64,000 nt of DNA, taken from NCBI GenBank assembly GCA_020310875.1, contig CM035407.1, positions 86,011,342-86,075,341 of the forward strand, read 5' to 3'. The translations under genes and the position numbers were made by a program. Positions within the stretch are counted from its first letter, which is position 1. The number at the start of each line of letters is the position of its first letter. The notes under the pieces are model-generated. The model was not told where the DNA came from and made no database searches. It was given only the letters and a program-made list of their open reading frames with translations. This stretch comes from Ceratopteris richardii (lineage: Eukaryota; Streptophyta; Polypodiopsida; Polypodiales; Pteridaceae). Below, in pieces: positions 11,559-23,500 of this stretch.

Positions 11559-12311
11559 TGCATATGTAACCATTTTGTGCGTTTAAACATTCAATGGAAA
11601 GCTTATCTTGTTTACTTTCTGCATATCAAATATCTCTTTGAAAGCTTATGTATTTTGTGAGATATCAGTGAAAGAGTGAAGTCTAGTTTTTCAGTATATC
11701 TGTGTAGATAGATAGTCTATTTTGGTCGGTTCAGTTTCCCGACCAAAACATATCCAAATTGCAATGATTTTTGTCTTGTTGGAAAGCCCTTGGCATCTAC
11801 TTTCACTATCTTAAATATTTGATTCAGATCGTTCATAATCTGTGAGATATCCGTTAGAGAGTAAAGTCCAGTTTTACAGTGTACTTATGTGTGCAGGTGG
11901 TCTATCTTGATGAGGTGAGTTTCCTAATCAAAACTCATCCAAATTACTTAATTTTTAGCTTGTTGGAAAGCTATTTGTGTCTACTTTCTCTATACCAAAT
12001 ATCTTTCTCAAAGGTTATATATTCAGAGATCTATCAGTCCGAGAGTGAAGCTCAGTTCTTCAGCATACGTGTGTGGACAGGTAGTTCATCTTTGACAGTT
12101 GTGTTTCCTAATCAAAACTTGTCCAAATTCAGTCATTTATATCTTGTTAGAAAGCTCTCTTTGTCTACTTTGATTGACTAAAGCATAAAATCCATTTGAG
12201 TTTTGTGTTGAGAGCAACAAGCTATCTAAGGTGCAGATGTTTGTCCAAGTGCTGGACATACAAGGGTTCACTACACACTTCCGTTGCGCATAGGAGAACT
12301 CGTTCTCCACA
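11559..12311 (+). repeat. C 5' LTR, right part with ~185 bp tandem units
   Basis: Completes the C 5' LTR; the first 5 bp are the duplicated TGCAT. Much of it consists of diverged tandem units of about 185 bp. The marker CAAATT followed by CTTGTTGGAAAGC recurs at about 11755, 11940 and 12124, and a related unit precedes them from about 11570. The end CTCCACA at 12311 matches the 3' LTR end. Confidence 0.88.
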
Positions 12312-12313
12312 GT

Positions 12314-12325
12314 TGGTATCAGAGC
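12314..12325 (+). other. C primer-binding site (tRNA-iMet)
   Basis: TGGTATCAGAGC lies 2 bp after the C 5' LTR. Confidence 0.95.
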
Positions 12326-12469
12326 AAACTTGGTGCTGAAGCTTTATCATCAGAGCTGGAGTTGAAGCAAAGCAAAAGAGGAGCTACGAAACAAGAGGGA
12401 GCTTCACAAATGCAAGAGCAAAGGACTATAAGTATTTGAGGTAACTCTCAAAGTCTTTGATACTCTTCA

Positions 12470-15400
12470 ATGGCTGACTTGGGTCAACAAGTAGAGAAGT
12501 TGGATAAGGATAACTATCCCGTGTGGAGGTTTAGAATGACCAACTACCTAATGGGCAAAGGCTTATGGGGTATTGTGAGCGGCGATGATGCTCAACCTGA
12601 AATCAATCAAGCTATGGCCACCGAAGTCCAAAGGAGGCAAGCAAAAGAATGGGAAGAGAGGAATAGGAGAGTCATGTTCCTCATTTCGCAAGTCATTACT
12701 AATGCCATGGTAGGTCATATTCAACATCTAGAGAAAGCTAAGGATGCTTGGGAAGCTCTTGAAAGGATGTATTTAACAAATACCAAAGCTAGGAAACTTC
12801 AACTCAAGAATGAGTTGAACACAATCAAGAAAAGTTCGAGTCAATCCATAGTTGAATATACTTTGAAGATTAAGGAGCTAAGTGATGCTTTAGCTTCTAT
12901 TGGCACAACGGTTGAAGATGAAGATCTTGTGTGTTATACTCTCAATGGCTTGAGAGAAGATGAAAGATGGAAGCCTTTTATAACTTCCATTAACTTGAAA
13001 GATGCATATCCAGGTTTTGAACAACTAATCCCTCATCTTGTCACAGAAGAGCTTAGCTTCGGTGGTCCCAAAGGAAAGGACAGCCACAACCAAATGTTAT
13101 ATGCAGGTCGAGGTAAAGGAAGAAACTCAAGAGGAGGCTCAAGAGGAAGAGGAAGAGGTCACAACCACTCCAACTACAATCAAAACAATTCGGAAGACAA
13201 CAAGGATGCATCAAATGCCAACACACAAGGAAGAGGTCGAGGTAAAAGTAGAGGAAGAGGCCGAAGCTCCTACAATTCTCATAAAGGTATAACATGCTAT
13301 CATTGTGGTAAAGTAGGACACTATGCTAGTGATTGTTGGCTGAAGAATGGAAGACCAAATGGAGGCAATCAAAGGAACCAAAGCAACTATGCAAGCACCT
13401 CAAGTGAAGGAAGCAAGGACACACTACTTGCAATGAGACATGAGTATAGAAGCTCTTGTGAAGATGACAAAAAATGGTACATTGATTGAGGTTGTAGTAA
13501 CCATATGTCATGCCAAGGAAGTTTGTTCACTAATCTACAGGTACCAAGTGGAAAAGGATGTGTTGAAACAGGTGATGATACTCAACACATGATTGAACAC
13601 GTTGGAGATATAAGGCTTGGAGATACAAGCAGAGCAAAGGTACTATCTAATGTTCTTCATGTTCCTACAATTTCAAAGAACTTGATTTCAGTAGGACAAA
13701 TGGTAGAGAAGGGTTATCATGTCATATTCAATGAGAATGGGTGCTTCATAAAGAATCCAAAAGAAGGCTTCAAGGTCATTGCTCGAGGTAGAAGAGAAGG
13801 AAGGATGTTCACTTTGGATGTCCAACATCCACATGGAAAGGTCATGTACATTCAATGTGGGAACAAGAAGATTTCAGAGCTGGACTTATGGCACAAAAGA
13901 ATAGGACACATCAACATTCCAAAGCTGAAGGACATGAGCAAACATGAAGTGGTAAGAGGTCTTCCAAAATTTAATAGCATTGGACTACATGAGTTATGTG
14001 AAGCTTGTCAACTAGGAAAGCAAATGAGGCAGCCATTCAAGAGGAGCAATTATGTGGCTCCAAATGTCTTGGACTTGATACATACGGATGTATGGGGACC
14101 AACCCAAGAGGCATCAATGGCTGGTAATAGATTTTTTGTCACCTTCATTGATGATCACTCAAGAAAGGTATGGTTGTTTTGTATGAAGCAAAAATCAGAG
14201 GTGTTTTCTATATTCAAAAGATTCAAAGTTGAAGTTGAAAAGGAAACAGGAAGGTCTATCAAAACCTTAAGGTTCGATGGTGGAGGAGAATACTTCTCCA
14301 AAGAATTTTCAGATTTTCTACAAGAGAATGGAATCAAAAGGCAGCTCACTTGTAGGTACACACCACAACAAAATGGAGTAGCTGAGAGGAAAAATAGGCA
14401 AATTGCTGAAATTGCAAGATGCATGCTCAACGAGATGAAGGTACCATTGTACTATTGGGCTGAAGCTACCACAACTGCCATTTACTTGATGAATAGGTGC
14501 ACAACATCGGGAATACATCACTTGACTCCAGAAGAGGTATATTCTGGTAAGAAACCTGATCTTACACACCTCAAAGTTTTTGGATGTGTTTGCTTTGTTC
14601 ACATTCCATAAGAAGTTAGAACAAAGATGGAACCAAGATCAGAAAAATGCATTTTCATCGGCTACTCGACGGAGCAAAAAGGATACAAGTGTTACAACCC
14701 TAGAACAAAGGAATTAAGAGTATCGCGAGATGTGGTCTTTGATGAACTAAGACCTTGGTATGAAGATAAAGGAAAGGAAAAGATTCTTGAAGACGATTGT
14801 GATGATTATGCAGGAACAAATCAAAGAGAAGTTCAACAATCAAGCACAAAGGCTTCAGGTCCAGAGGCATCTACATCAAATGAAGAATGTTCAACATGGA
14901 GGGGGAGCCATTCTTTGTCTCCAAATTCAGCTCATAGTAGAGCCAAAGATGCAAGTGCTACTCCAAATAGTGAGGTAGATGCAAGTGAAGAAGATTATGA
15001 AGAGGTAATCACTCCGATGGTAAAGCTAAATAGGTTAAAGAAGCAACTCTCTAAAGGCAATGAAAGAAGATCTTCAAGGACAAGGTATCCAACTCAAAGG
15101 TTGAGTTATGATAGTTTTATGGCGACACATTTTACATACATGATGCAGGTTATCAAAGACAAAGAGCCTGAGACATATGAAGAAGCTTGCACACAAAAGG
15201 AATGGAAGCAAGCTATGAAAGAGGAGATCAAAGCTCTCAAAGATAATCACACCTGGGAGCTAGTGCCAAAGAAAGAAGGTATGAAGATTGTTCCAAACAA
15301 ATGGGTGTTTAAAGTAAAGAGGAATGCTGATGGTTCACTAGCTAGATATAAAGCGAGATTAGTTGCCAAAGGATTTAAACAAACACAAGGCATAGATTAT

Positions 15401-16715
15401 GATGAAGTTTTCAGCCCCGTTGCAAAGATGGGAACTATCCGAACCTTAATAGCAATTGGTGCTTCAAGGAGATGGCCATTATATCAACTCGACATCAAAA
15501 ATGCCTTTCTCAATGGAGAACTACAAGAAGAGGTATACATGAGTCAACCGGTTGGATTTGAAGATGAAAACCATCCAGATTTTGTTTGCAGGTTGAAGAA
15601 GGCACTTTATGGCTTGAAGAAAGCACCAAGAGCATGGAATCAGAGATTGGTAGAGTATCTAACTAAGTGTGGATACAACCCAAGTAGTGCAGATCCTTCG
15701 TTGTACATGAAGAAGGAAGAAAATATAGAGGTATATATTTGCATATATGTCGATGATCTCATCATAATAGGAAACGATGTTACAGGGATTAAAGATATCA
15801 AAAGGAAGCTTGGTAAGGAGTTTAAAATTTCAGATCTTGGAGAGCTGAAATATTTTTTAGGAATTGAAGTTGTTTATGGAAAGAGTGGCATCTACTTGAT
15901 GCAAAGGAAGTACTTGTTGGATGTTCTTTTCAGATTTGGAATGAGTGAATGCAAACCACTCACTCAACCCATGGACACAAATACAAAGATTTGTTCAAAT
16001 GGAGAACCATTGGAAGATGTAACGACATACAGAAGCATTGTAGGATCATTGATCTATGCAAACATTACAAGACCTGATTCGTCTTATGTTGTTGGTGTAC
16101 TTTCTCAGTTTATGCAAGCCCCGACAAGTGAACACTTAAATTCAGCCAAGAGAGTGTTGAGATACATAAAGCATACAGTTATCATGCTTTGTTTTACAAG
16201 TTTGATGAAGAACTGTAGGTCAAAGGCTTTAGTGATGCTGATTAGGCAGGTTCAAAGGAAGATAGAAGATCAACCTCAGGTTATGTGTTCATGATAGGAA
16301 GCAAACCTATCACATGGAGCTCAAAGAAACAACCTAATGTTGCACTTTCATCTATGGAGGCTGAATATAGAGGATTAGATTTTGCCACATGTGAAGCAAT
16401 GTGGATTAAAAAGCTTTTGGCTGATCTTGGAGTGCAAGTTGGAACCATCCCTATATACGGTGATAACATGTCAAGTATTTACTTGGCAAGCAATCCTATG
16501 TTTCATGCAAGGAGCAAGCACATAGAGGTCCACTACCACTATGTAAGGGAGAAGGTGCTGAGCAAAGATGTGGAGATAAAGTTCATTAGAACCAAAGAGC
16601 AGATTGCAGATATTTTTACAAAGTTCTTGGATGCTTCTAAACTCAAAGGCTTCAACGATGTGATAAATTTGCAGGACATGGATGAAGATAACTCCCAAAT
16701 GAGCTTGAGGGGGAG
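12470..16715 (+). pseudogene. C gag-pol region and polypurine tract
   Basis: Starts at ATG 12470. Order: gag N-terminal domain (LDKDNYPVWRFRM), a Gly/Arg-rich basic stretch with repeated RGRG (about 13110-13270), zinc knuckle CYHCGKVGHYASDC (13295-13336), protease, pre-integrase LWHKRIGHI (about 13885), integrase core (HTDVWGP, DGGGEY, PQQNGVAERKN; about 14080-14400), RT with YVDDLII (15746-15766), and RNase H (SSMEAEYRG, HARSKHIEVHYHYVR; to about 16650). The Gly/Arg-rich gag tail is a likely RNA-binding region. TTGAGGGGGAG at 16705-16715 is the polypurine tract. It is a fossil with about three or four breaks; element D is the closest relative here. Confidence 0.92.
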
Positions 16716-17859
16716 TGTTGAAGATAAATGTACAAGCTCATTTTCATATGAGCCATGCTTGGATAAATTTACCAAATATAAAGATAAAGGAAAAGTAGAC
16801 GAAAAAAGGAAAAAATAATAAAAGAAAAAGTCTAGTCAAAACTTCATGATGAGTAAGAGATACAATATCTTGCCTTGTAGTTAGTAGCATGTAGTGGAGA
16901 AAGTGGTGAGTTAAGAAGAAGGCACAAACTTCTTCACATGCTCATTGGTTATAAAAGTGAAGTGGGAGCACATTCAAAATAAGGAGAGAAAGAGGCAAGA
17001 GCTCGCAGTAGTCGGATCTAGCCATTTTGTCATTTTGGTTTTCCCTTAGACTCCTTCCAACCGCACGTCAGTTTGTACACAGCTCTATTGCAGAGCTCAT
17101 ATCTCAGTGCATATGTAACCATCTTGTGCGTTTAAACATTCATTGGAAAGATTATCTTGTGTACTTTCTGCATATCAAATATCTCTTTGAAAGCTTATGT
17201 AGTTTGTGAGATATCAGTGAAAGAGTGAAGTCCAGTTTTTTAGTATACCTGTGTAGATAGGTAGTCTATTTTGGTCGGTTTAGTTTCCCAACCAAAACAT
17301 ATCTAAATTGCGTGATTTTTGTCTTGTTGGAAAGCTCTTGGCATCTACTTTCATTGTCTCAAATATCGCATTCAGATCATTCATACTCTGTGAGATATCT
17401 GTTAGAGAGTAAAGTCCAGTTTTACAGTATACTTATGTGTGCAGGTGGTCTATCTTGATGAGTTGAGTTTCCTAATCAAAACTCATCCAAATTACTTAAA
17501 TTTTAGCTTGTTGGAAAGCTATTTGTGTCTACTTTCTTTGTACCAAATATCTTTCTCAAAGGATATATATTCAGAGAGCTATCAGTCCAAGAGTGAAGCT
17601 CAGTTCTTCAACATACCTGTGTGGACAAGTAGTTCATCTTTGACAGTTGTGTTTCTTAATCAAAACTTGTCCAAATTAAGTCATTTATAGCTTGTTAGAA
17701 AGATCTCTTTGTCTAATTTGATTGACTAAAGCATCAAGTCCATTTGAGTTTTGTGTTGAGAGCAGCAAGCTATCTAAGGTGCAGATGTTTGTCCAAGTGC
17801 TGGGCATACAAGGTTTCATTACACACTTCCGTTGCGCATAGGAGAACTCGTTCTCCACA
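16716..17859 (+). repeat. C 3' LTR
   Basis: 1144 bp and uninterrupted, with a TATA box near 16950 and the same diverged ~185 bp tandem units as the 5' LTR. It differs from the 5' LTR by about 5%, with more differences in the tandem-unit half than in the first 400 bp. Confidence 0.93.
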
Positions 17860-19114
17860 AAGACCACATTGTAACCAAGGTCATCAAGTTGACCAACTAC
17901 ATGATAACTGAGGTACATGTTGTACATTATGCATAGTAAATTTTGAACCATCAATGAACTGCACAACCACATCTCCAATCCCCACAAGGTCACATTGGTA
18001 AGAGTCACCAAGTCTCATGGTACCAAGAGACTTTGCTGCATAATTAGAGAACCATTCTCTGTGTGGTGTCACATGAAAAGAAGCACCAGAATCTAGCAGC
18101 CAAGTGTGGGAAGGAGAATCAACCATAAGAGCCTGAGTTGGCACAGTACTATCAAGTGTCAACACATCAACATCATCAGAAATAGCATTAATTTCTTCAA
18201 TCTTCATAGACAAAGTAGATGGTGCAGATAACTGTTCAACATGCCCATCAACATTTTGTCCTTTAGCTTTAGCATTCTTTAATACATATCAGTCTTTCTT
18301 CATATGTCCTTTCTTATGACAATAATGGCATTCGATATCCCTCTTCTTTGATTTACTTCTACTCTTATTCCATTGACCATTCTTTTCCTTGTTCTTGCTC
18401 CTGCCACGTTGCTGATTCTTTCCTTGGTAAGAATCACAAACATTATATGCATATCCACTCTGAGTGCCAACCATAGATTTTCTACAAATCTCCTCACTCA
18501 AGAGTGCTCCACATGTCATCATAGACGAGTTTACCACCAGGTGCACTATTGCTAATAGCTGTGCAAAACGTATCCCATGATGATGGCAGGGTGCATAACA
18601 ACAATACTGCTTTCATTTCATTATCCATATCCATTTTCTAAGCTTGTAATTGGGAGAAAATAGCATCAAACTCATTTAGATGAGCAGCAACACTATTTGT
18701 TTCCTTCATGCAAAGTTCATATAATTTTCTCATCAGATACACTTTATTTGATGTCGCCTCTTTTTCATATGTATTGCATAACTTCTTCCAAAGCTCCTCT
18801 ACACTTTCATAGTCTAACACTATAAAGTAAACATAATCTGCCAGGTGCAAGTGAATGGTAGACCTAACCATTTCATCTAACTCATCCCAATCATCTTCAT
18901 CCATGTCAGCAGGCTTCTTTGAAATCCCATTTACTGGCTTCCATTGCCTCCTTTGAATTAGCACATCTTTAATCTGATTGTTCCATAGAGCAAAGTTTGT
19001 GCCATCAAATTTTTGAATCTCAAAATGGTATTTGCCTTGCAAGTTATAGCTGCTCCTCAGAACACTAGCACTAGACCCTGATCCACCATATGTGCATGAG
19101 ACCTCTGATGCCAT
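17860..19114 (-). pseudogene. B1 gag and protease region
   Basis: Minus strand, starting at an ATG ending at 19114 (MASEVSCTYGG). The gag N-terminal domain has FDGTNFALWNNQIKDVL and the STIHLHLAD motif typical of the copia gag family (about 18700-19020). Then come the zinc knuckle CHYCHKKGHMKKD (about 18297-18335) and the protease WLLDSGASFHVTPHREWF (about 18045-18100). The region stops at element C and continues beyond it at 6006. It is fossil with many breaks. Confidence 0.88.
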
Positions 19115-19489
19115 GATGGTAGAGAATTGGATAGAATGATAATGGAGATAGAAGAGTCAAAACACCAACGAATAAGTGTATCAAGGTCCCACCAAAACTG
19201 AAAACCTTTCAAGAAACCTGTAGTTTTACGAGTATGGATGAAAACACATCCCCAAAGGTTGATATTTATTGTTCAAGAAGTACAAAGAACACTCTTCTTG
19301 ATGTTCTTGGATTTGCTTGAAGAGAACTCTGTGTGAAAATACTCCAAAATGGATCCAAAAGACACCCCAAAAATGCTTCAAAATCAGGCTTTGAAAGCAA
19401 AGAATGAAGCTTTGAGGGACCAAAATATGTTCAAGGTAATGTTAACCTTAGTCTTTCCCCTTCTTCAGACACCACAAGAGTATAGCTTA

Positions 19490-19507
19490 GTGGCAAGAGA
19501 TTGCCAC
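19490..19507. repeat. perfect hairpin in B leader
   Basis: GTGGCAAGAGATTGCCAC has a 7 bp perfect stem and a 4 nt loop. B2 has the same stem with the reverse-complement loop at 56535-56552. Conservation between copies that otherwise differ by more than 10% suggests an RNA structure (inference). Confidence 0.8.
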
Positions 19508-19572
19508 GGTTAAGCGAGCTCTGGGGGAACAGTACTAGGATGGGTGACCTCCCAAGAAGTACGGGGAACCTC
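19508..19572 (+). ncRNA. 5S rRNA-derived Pol III control region (antisense to B1)
   Basis: On the plus strand GGTTAAGCGAGCT corresponds to the 5S box A region, and AGTACTAGGATGGGTGACC (19531-19549) is the plant 5S intermediate element plus box C, followed by CTCCCAAGAAGT as in 5S. Only the 3' half of a 5S gene is represented, so it is not a functional 5S gene. It lies in the B1 leader, opposite to the element's transcription. B2 has the same segment in the same relative orientation (56473-56534). Cassandra elements are known to carry 5S sequence, but in their LTRs. Confidence 0.8.
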
Positions 19573-19656
19573 TATCTTCATTGATCGTTGAGGTCCTCCC
19601 TCGCGCATAGCCAATGGTGCCAACGGTGACTTCGGTGACTCAGATTACAAGGTATG

Positions 19657-19674
19657 CCAAGGTCTATGCCTTGG
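19657..19674. repeat. CCAAGG/CCTTGG hairpin in B leader
   Basis: CCAAGGTCTATGCCTTGG has a 6 bp perfect stem with a 6 nt loop, about 85 bp from the primer site. B2 keeps the same stem at 56367-56384. Confidence 0.65.
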
Positions 19675-19758
19675 TCATCACCTTAATCGTAAGCCTTGGA
19701 GAGAGGGGGGGGAGGTTCGCTTCGCTCACACAAAAGAAAGAAACCTTTTGCATCGAAC

Positions 19759-19772
19759 TGCTCTAATACTAG
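19759..19772 (-). other. B1 primer-binding site (tRNA-iMet, diverged)
   Basis: Minus strand TAGTATTAGAGC directly after the LTR end matches 10 of 12 bases of TGGTATCAGAGC. B2 has TAGTATCAAAGC at the same place. Confidence 0.8.
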
Positions 19773-19928
19773 TGAAGTAATTTGATGGAGATAAACCACG
19801 ATGCGCTCTCCTTCTTGAGAGCTCCACGACAATATCCTCAGAGTAGAAAACTACCATCCTAAGGCCGCACATAGTACTCTGCACAGAGGCTGCAAAATAC
19901 GTAGTAAAACACAGTACACAGGAAGCAT
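19773..19928 (-). repeat. B1 5' LTR, inner part
   Basis: 156 bp of the B1 5' LTR (minus strand, ending ACTTCA at 19773). A2 interrupts it; it continues at 25084-25224. The total of 297 bp equals the B2 LTR and is 1 bp short of the 3' LTR. The LTRs differ by about 12% by eye. Confidence 0.9.
19924..19928. repeat. target-site duplication of A2, left (AGCAT)
   Basis: AGCAT here and at 25079-25083, flanking A2 exactly. Confidence 0.92.
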
Positions 19929-20158
19929 TGTTGATATATTTAGGTAGTGATGTATGTGAACACGCCAAGACCGCCGGGGCACTTTTTTCCCTCTTTAGGA
20001 GGTTTTTTTCCCCCGGCTTGTATATATGCCTATTGCCCTAATGGGCTACTTATCTTTGTACATTCTCTAGTAAAACATTCAGTATTGTGTGTTGTGCTCC
20101 AAGCTTCTTCTTCTTCCTTGTGTTGTTTGCGTGCTTCTGCAGACGTCTAACTCCAACA
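19929..20158 (+). repeat. A2 5' LTR
   Basis: 230 bp, TGTTGATA...CCAACA. Confidence 0.94.
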
Positions 20159-20160
20159 AT

Positions 20161-20172
20161 TGGTATCAGAGC
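20161..20172 (+). other. A2 primer-binding site (tRNA-iMet)
   Basis: TGGTATCAGAGC, 2 bp after the LTR. Confidence 0.94.
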
Positions 20173-20513
20173 AGGTCGTCGCTTCATCTAGGGTGCCCTC
20201 GACACTCCTCTGTTTGCAGTCTCAGAATCGAACGAATTTTGGTGAGCATACTTAGCGTGTTTTAAAGATCAAAACAACTTTGATGTGCCCTGCCGAAATC
20301 GCGATCCAAGCTCGTTTCGGCCTCTGAATGCACTATTGCAACGCTTGTGCAGGCTATTTTGTCTTTTTGTGCCAAAGGTATATACCAATTTCTGTTAGCC
20401 AGTATAAGCATCTCGAAGTCTGCTACAGGTTTATCAGAATTCGTCTCGGCAGTTCTGTTCAACTTTTTGAGATACAGTCAATTTTCTGCATCAAGGTATT
20501 TTAGTCACCAGCC

Positions 20514-23500
20514 ATGGCTGAAAGCAGTGATGTATTCAGTAAGTTGGCTATTGAGGATAAGTTGGATGGTACCAACTACTCGTTATGGGCTTATATGATG
20601 CGACATGTGTTGGTCGCAAAAGGACTGTGGAACATTGTGCAAGGTGTCGAAAAACATTCTATTACACTTGCAACTGTTACAACTGTAGGTATTGAAGCTG
20701 ATGCAGAAGGTGTCGAAGATGATGATATTCTGCATATTCCTGTTCGTGCTGCAGTTTCTGCTGCACCTACTGTAGAGCAGATTCGTTGGGATGGCAAAGA
20801 TGCCCAGGCACATGCATTGATAGCTTTGTCTGTCAAACGTGCCATTATTCCTCACATTCGCTCTTGCAGAATAGCTAAGGATGCTTGGGATACACTTACC
20901 ACATTGTACCAAGTTAAGAATGAGGCTTGTGTTGCTTACCTCCGAAAACAGTTGGAGAGTGAGCACATGAATGAAGGTGATTCTATGGACAGTTTCCTAA
21001 CAAAGTTCAAAGACTTGAAGGAACAATTGATTTCTGCTGATGAGGTTATACCAGATAGCTCACTTGTGCATACCGTTCTGAATGGTCTTCCTGATTCATA
21101 TCAGAGTTTTGCTTCTACTCTTTGTTTGATGATGAAAGGCAATCCAAGTGCCATGTCATTTGAGGAGTTAGTCTCTGTTTTGTTGCAGGAAGATCAGTCC
21201 AGGCAGAACAGATCCATTATGCATGTTGCAGATCAAGCTTTCCTGGCTAGTCAGAAGGGCAAAGGAAAATGGGGCTCTTCTACTAGTAAGCAGAAATCTG
21301 CAAATGCTGCACATTCGAAGAACCAAGACAAAGATGAGAAAAAATCAGAAAAGCAGAAATTGTTTTGTAAGTACTATAAAGGGAATGATCATATCATAAA
21401 GAAATATCCAAAACTGGCTACAAAAGAGGCAAAGAAGAAAGAGCCTAGAATGGTTGTTGCAGAAGCCTCTACAACAAAAATGGAGTCTGCTAATCTTATG
21501 CAGGAAGAAGAATGGGCGTTTACTACAGTTTGCAGTTTTGACCCATCTTCTCATGATCAGTGCATGTCTGTAGTAGACTCAGATGTTTGGTACTTTGACA
21601 GTGGGGTGACCAAACATATTACCTCACAACATAGTTTCTTCTCTTCACTCGAGCCTGCCCCTACAGGGAATATTGTTACATGCACCAACAACTCCTCTTA
21701 TCCTGTTATGGGAGTTGGTAAGATCATTTTGACTACTGCTCATGGTAGTTCTTTCACTTTGTCAGATGCTTTATTTGTGCCAGGGATCAAGAAGAACCTG
21801 TTATCAGTTTCTGCATTAGCCAAGATTGGCTTGGTTGTGAAATTTGTTGATGACAGGTGTACAATTCATGATCTGTCAAATGGCGATGTGATTATTGCTT
21901 ATGGCATTTTATGTCGTGGGCTGTATAAGCTCATAGACTATGAAAGATCTGTAAATGATTTGGCATGTGCAGTAAATGATTCTCAGGCTATGTCAGATGC
22001 AAAGCTTTGGCATGCATGCTTTGGTCATCTGAATTTTGCTAGTTTGCTACGCCTGCAGAAATCTGAAATGGTGTTCTCTTTGCCCAAACTTGAGGCACCT
22101 GGAAAACATGTTTGTAAAGGCTATATTTTGGGCAAAATGTAGCGTTCATCCTTTCCAAAAGATGGTTCAGTTCGGGCTACTTAGAAATTGCAGGTTGTAG
22201 ATAGTGATATCTATGATCCTATGTAGACACCTTCTTTTGGGAATTATCTTTACTTCGTGACTTTCGTCGATCATTTTTCCAGGCATGCATGGGTATATCC
22301 ATTGAAGGCAAAGTCCGAAGTGTTCATGTGCTTCAAACAGTTTTTGGTTTTGGCTGAAAATCTGTCAGCATGTAAAATGGGCACCCTCCATTCAGATCGA
22401 GGGGGGGAATATATGTCTTCTGATTTTAATGCATTTCTGGCTGAACATTGGATAAAACACCAGTGTACAGTGCCGTATACACCTCAACAAAATGGAGTTG
22501 CTGAACGAAAGAACAAGTCATTCATGGAGATGGCGAGGTGTATGGTCAAGAGTTAGGCTTTACCACATAGTTTCTGGCTTGAGGCTGTCATGTGTGCAGC
22601 ATATGTACTGAACAGGTGTCCCACTAAAGTGCTGCAGTCTATCACTGCATATGAGGCTTGGCATGACCGCAAGCCATATGTTGCTCATCTACATGTGTTT
22701 TGTTGTTTGGCATATGCATTAGTGCGTGAATAACATCGGAGAAAATTGGATGATAAAGTAGTAAAATGTATTTTTGTTGGGTACAGTTCTGAAAGTAAAG
22801 GCTATCATCTGTATCATCCACAGACTAAATGCATTCTGGTTAGCCATGATGTTGTTTTTGTGGAAGATGTTATTCAGCCATTGCTTTCATGTACTAAGGA
22901 GACATCTGCTAGCTCCAAAGACATGTATGATACTTTGCTGCATCTTTTTACAGGTGGACAATCTAGTGCTGGTCCCAATGAGGCAACTTCTCAGCCTTTG
23001 CAGGTTTCATGTGATGATGTAGATAATTCCATTTCTGATGCAAATGTACATGATGCACTTATTGATGAGAGAGCTGATATTGAGCAGGCAAGAACTATGC
23101 CAAAATGGCTGGTGTATACCTTGCGTGACAGTAAATTAGATGCACCTCTATATTGTACTCCATCAGGCTCTCATAGTGCCTCTTTTGCATCAGATTGCTA
23201 TGCTATGGCTGCATCTAGTCTCTATGATGAGAATGAGCCTGTTCCGTTTGATGAAGCACAAAATTCAGAAAATTGGATGGCTGCTATGCAATCTGAATAT
23301 GATGCAATAATGAAGAATGGTACTTGGTCTTTATGCGACTTGCCTCCTGGCAAGTAGGCCATTGGGACTAAGTGGGTATACAGGCTGAAGCATAAACTTG
23401 ATGGTACAGTTGACAGGTATAAGGCTAGGCTTGTTGCAAAGGGTTAAGCACAAGAAAGAGGCATTGATTTTGATGAGACCTTTGCACCTACATGCCGTAT

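Larger units (their letters stand above)
6007..17859 (+). mobile_element. C: Ty1/copia element inserted in B1, itself split by A1
   Basis: Plus-strand copia element with LTRs of about 1144 bp (TGTTGAAG...CTCCACA), an initiator tRNA-Met primer site, gag-pol and a polypurine tract. Without A1 it is about 6.7 kb. LTR-LTR difference is about 5% by eye. The flanks GGGAG (6002-6006) and AAGAC (17860-17864) do not match, so a target duplication is not visible although both termini look exact. The coding region is largely preserved, with about three or four breaks. Confidence 0.9.
19115..19772 (-). other. B1 leader between primer site and gag
   Basis: A ~650 bp untranslated leader, conserved in order in B2 (56277 to about 56768). 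It contains, from gag towards the primer site, a C/T-rich stretch, a 7 bp perfect hairpin, a 5S rRNA-derived segment in the opposite orientation, and a CCAAGG/CCTTGG hairpin. Confidence 0.8.

Noticed and set aside
13038-13292. Glu/Lys-rich and Leu/Phe-rich frames overlapping C gag
   Set aside because: Shadows of the Gly/Arg-rich gag repeat in other frames and on the other strand.
19480-19580. A functional 5S rRNA gene
   Set aside because: Only the second half of 5S is represented and the 5' half is replaced by an unrelated hairpin; it lies within a retrotransposon leader in both copies.
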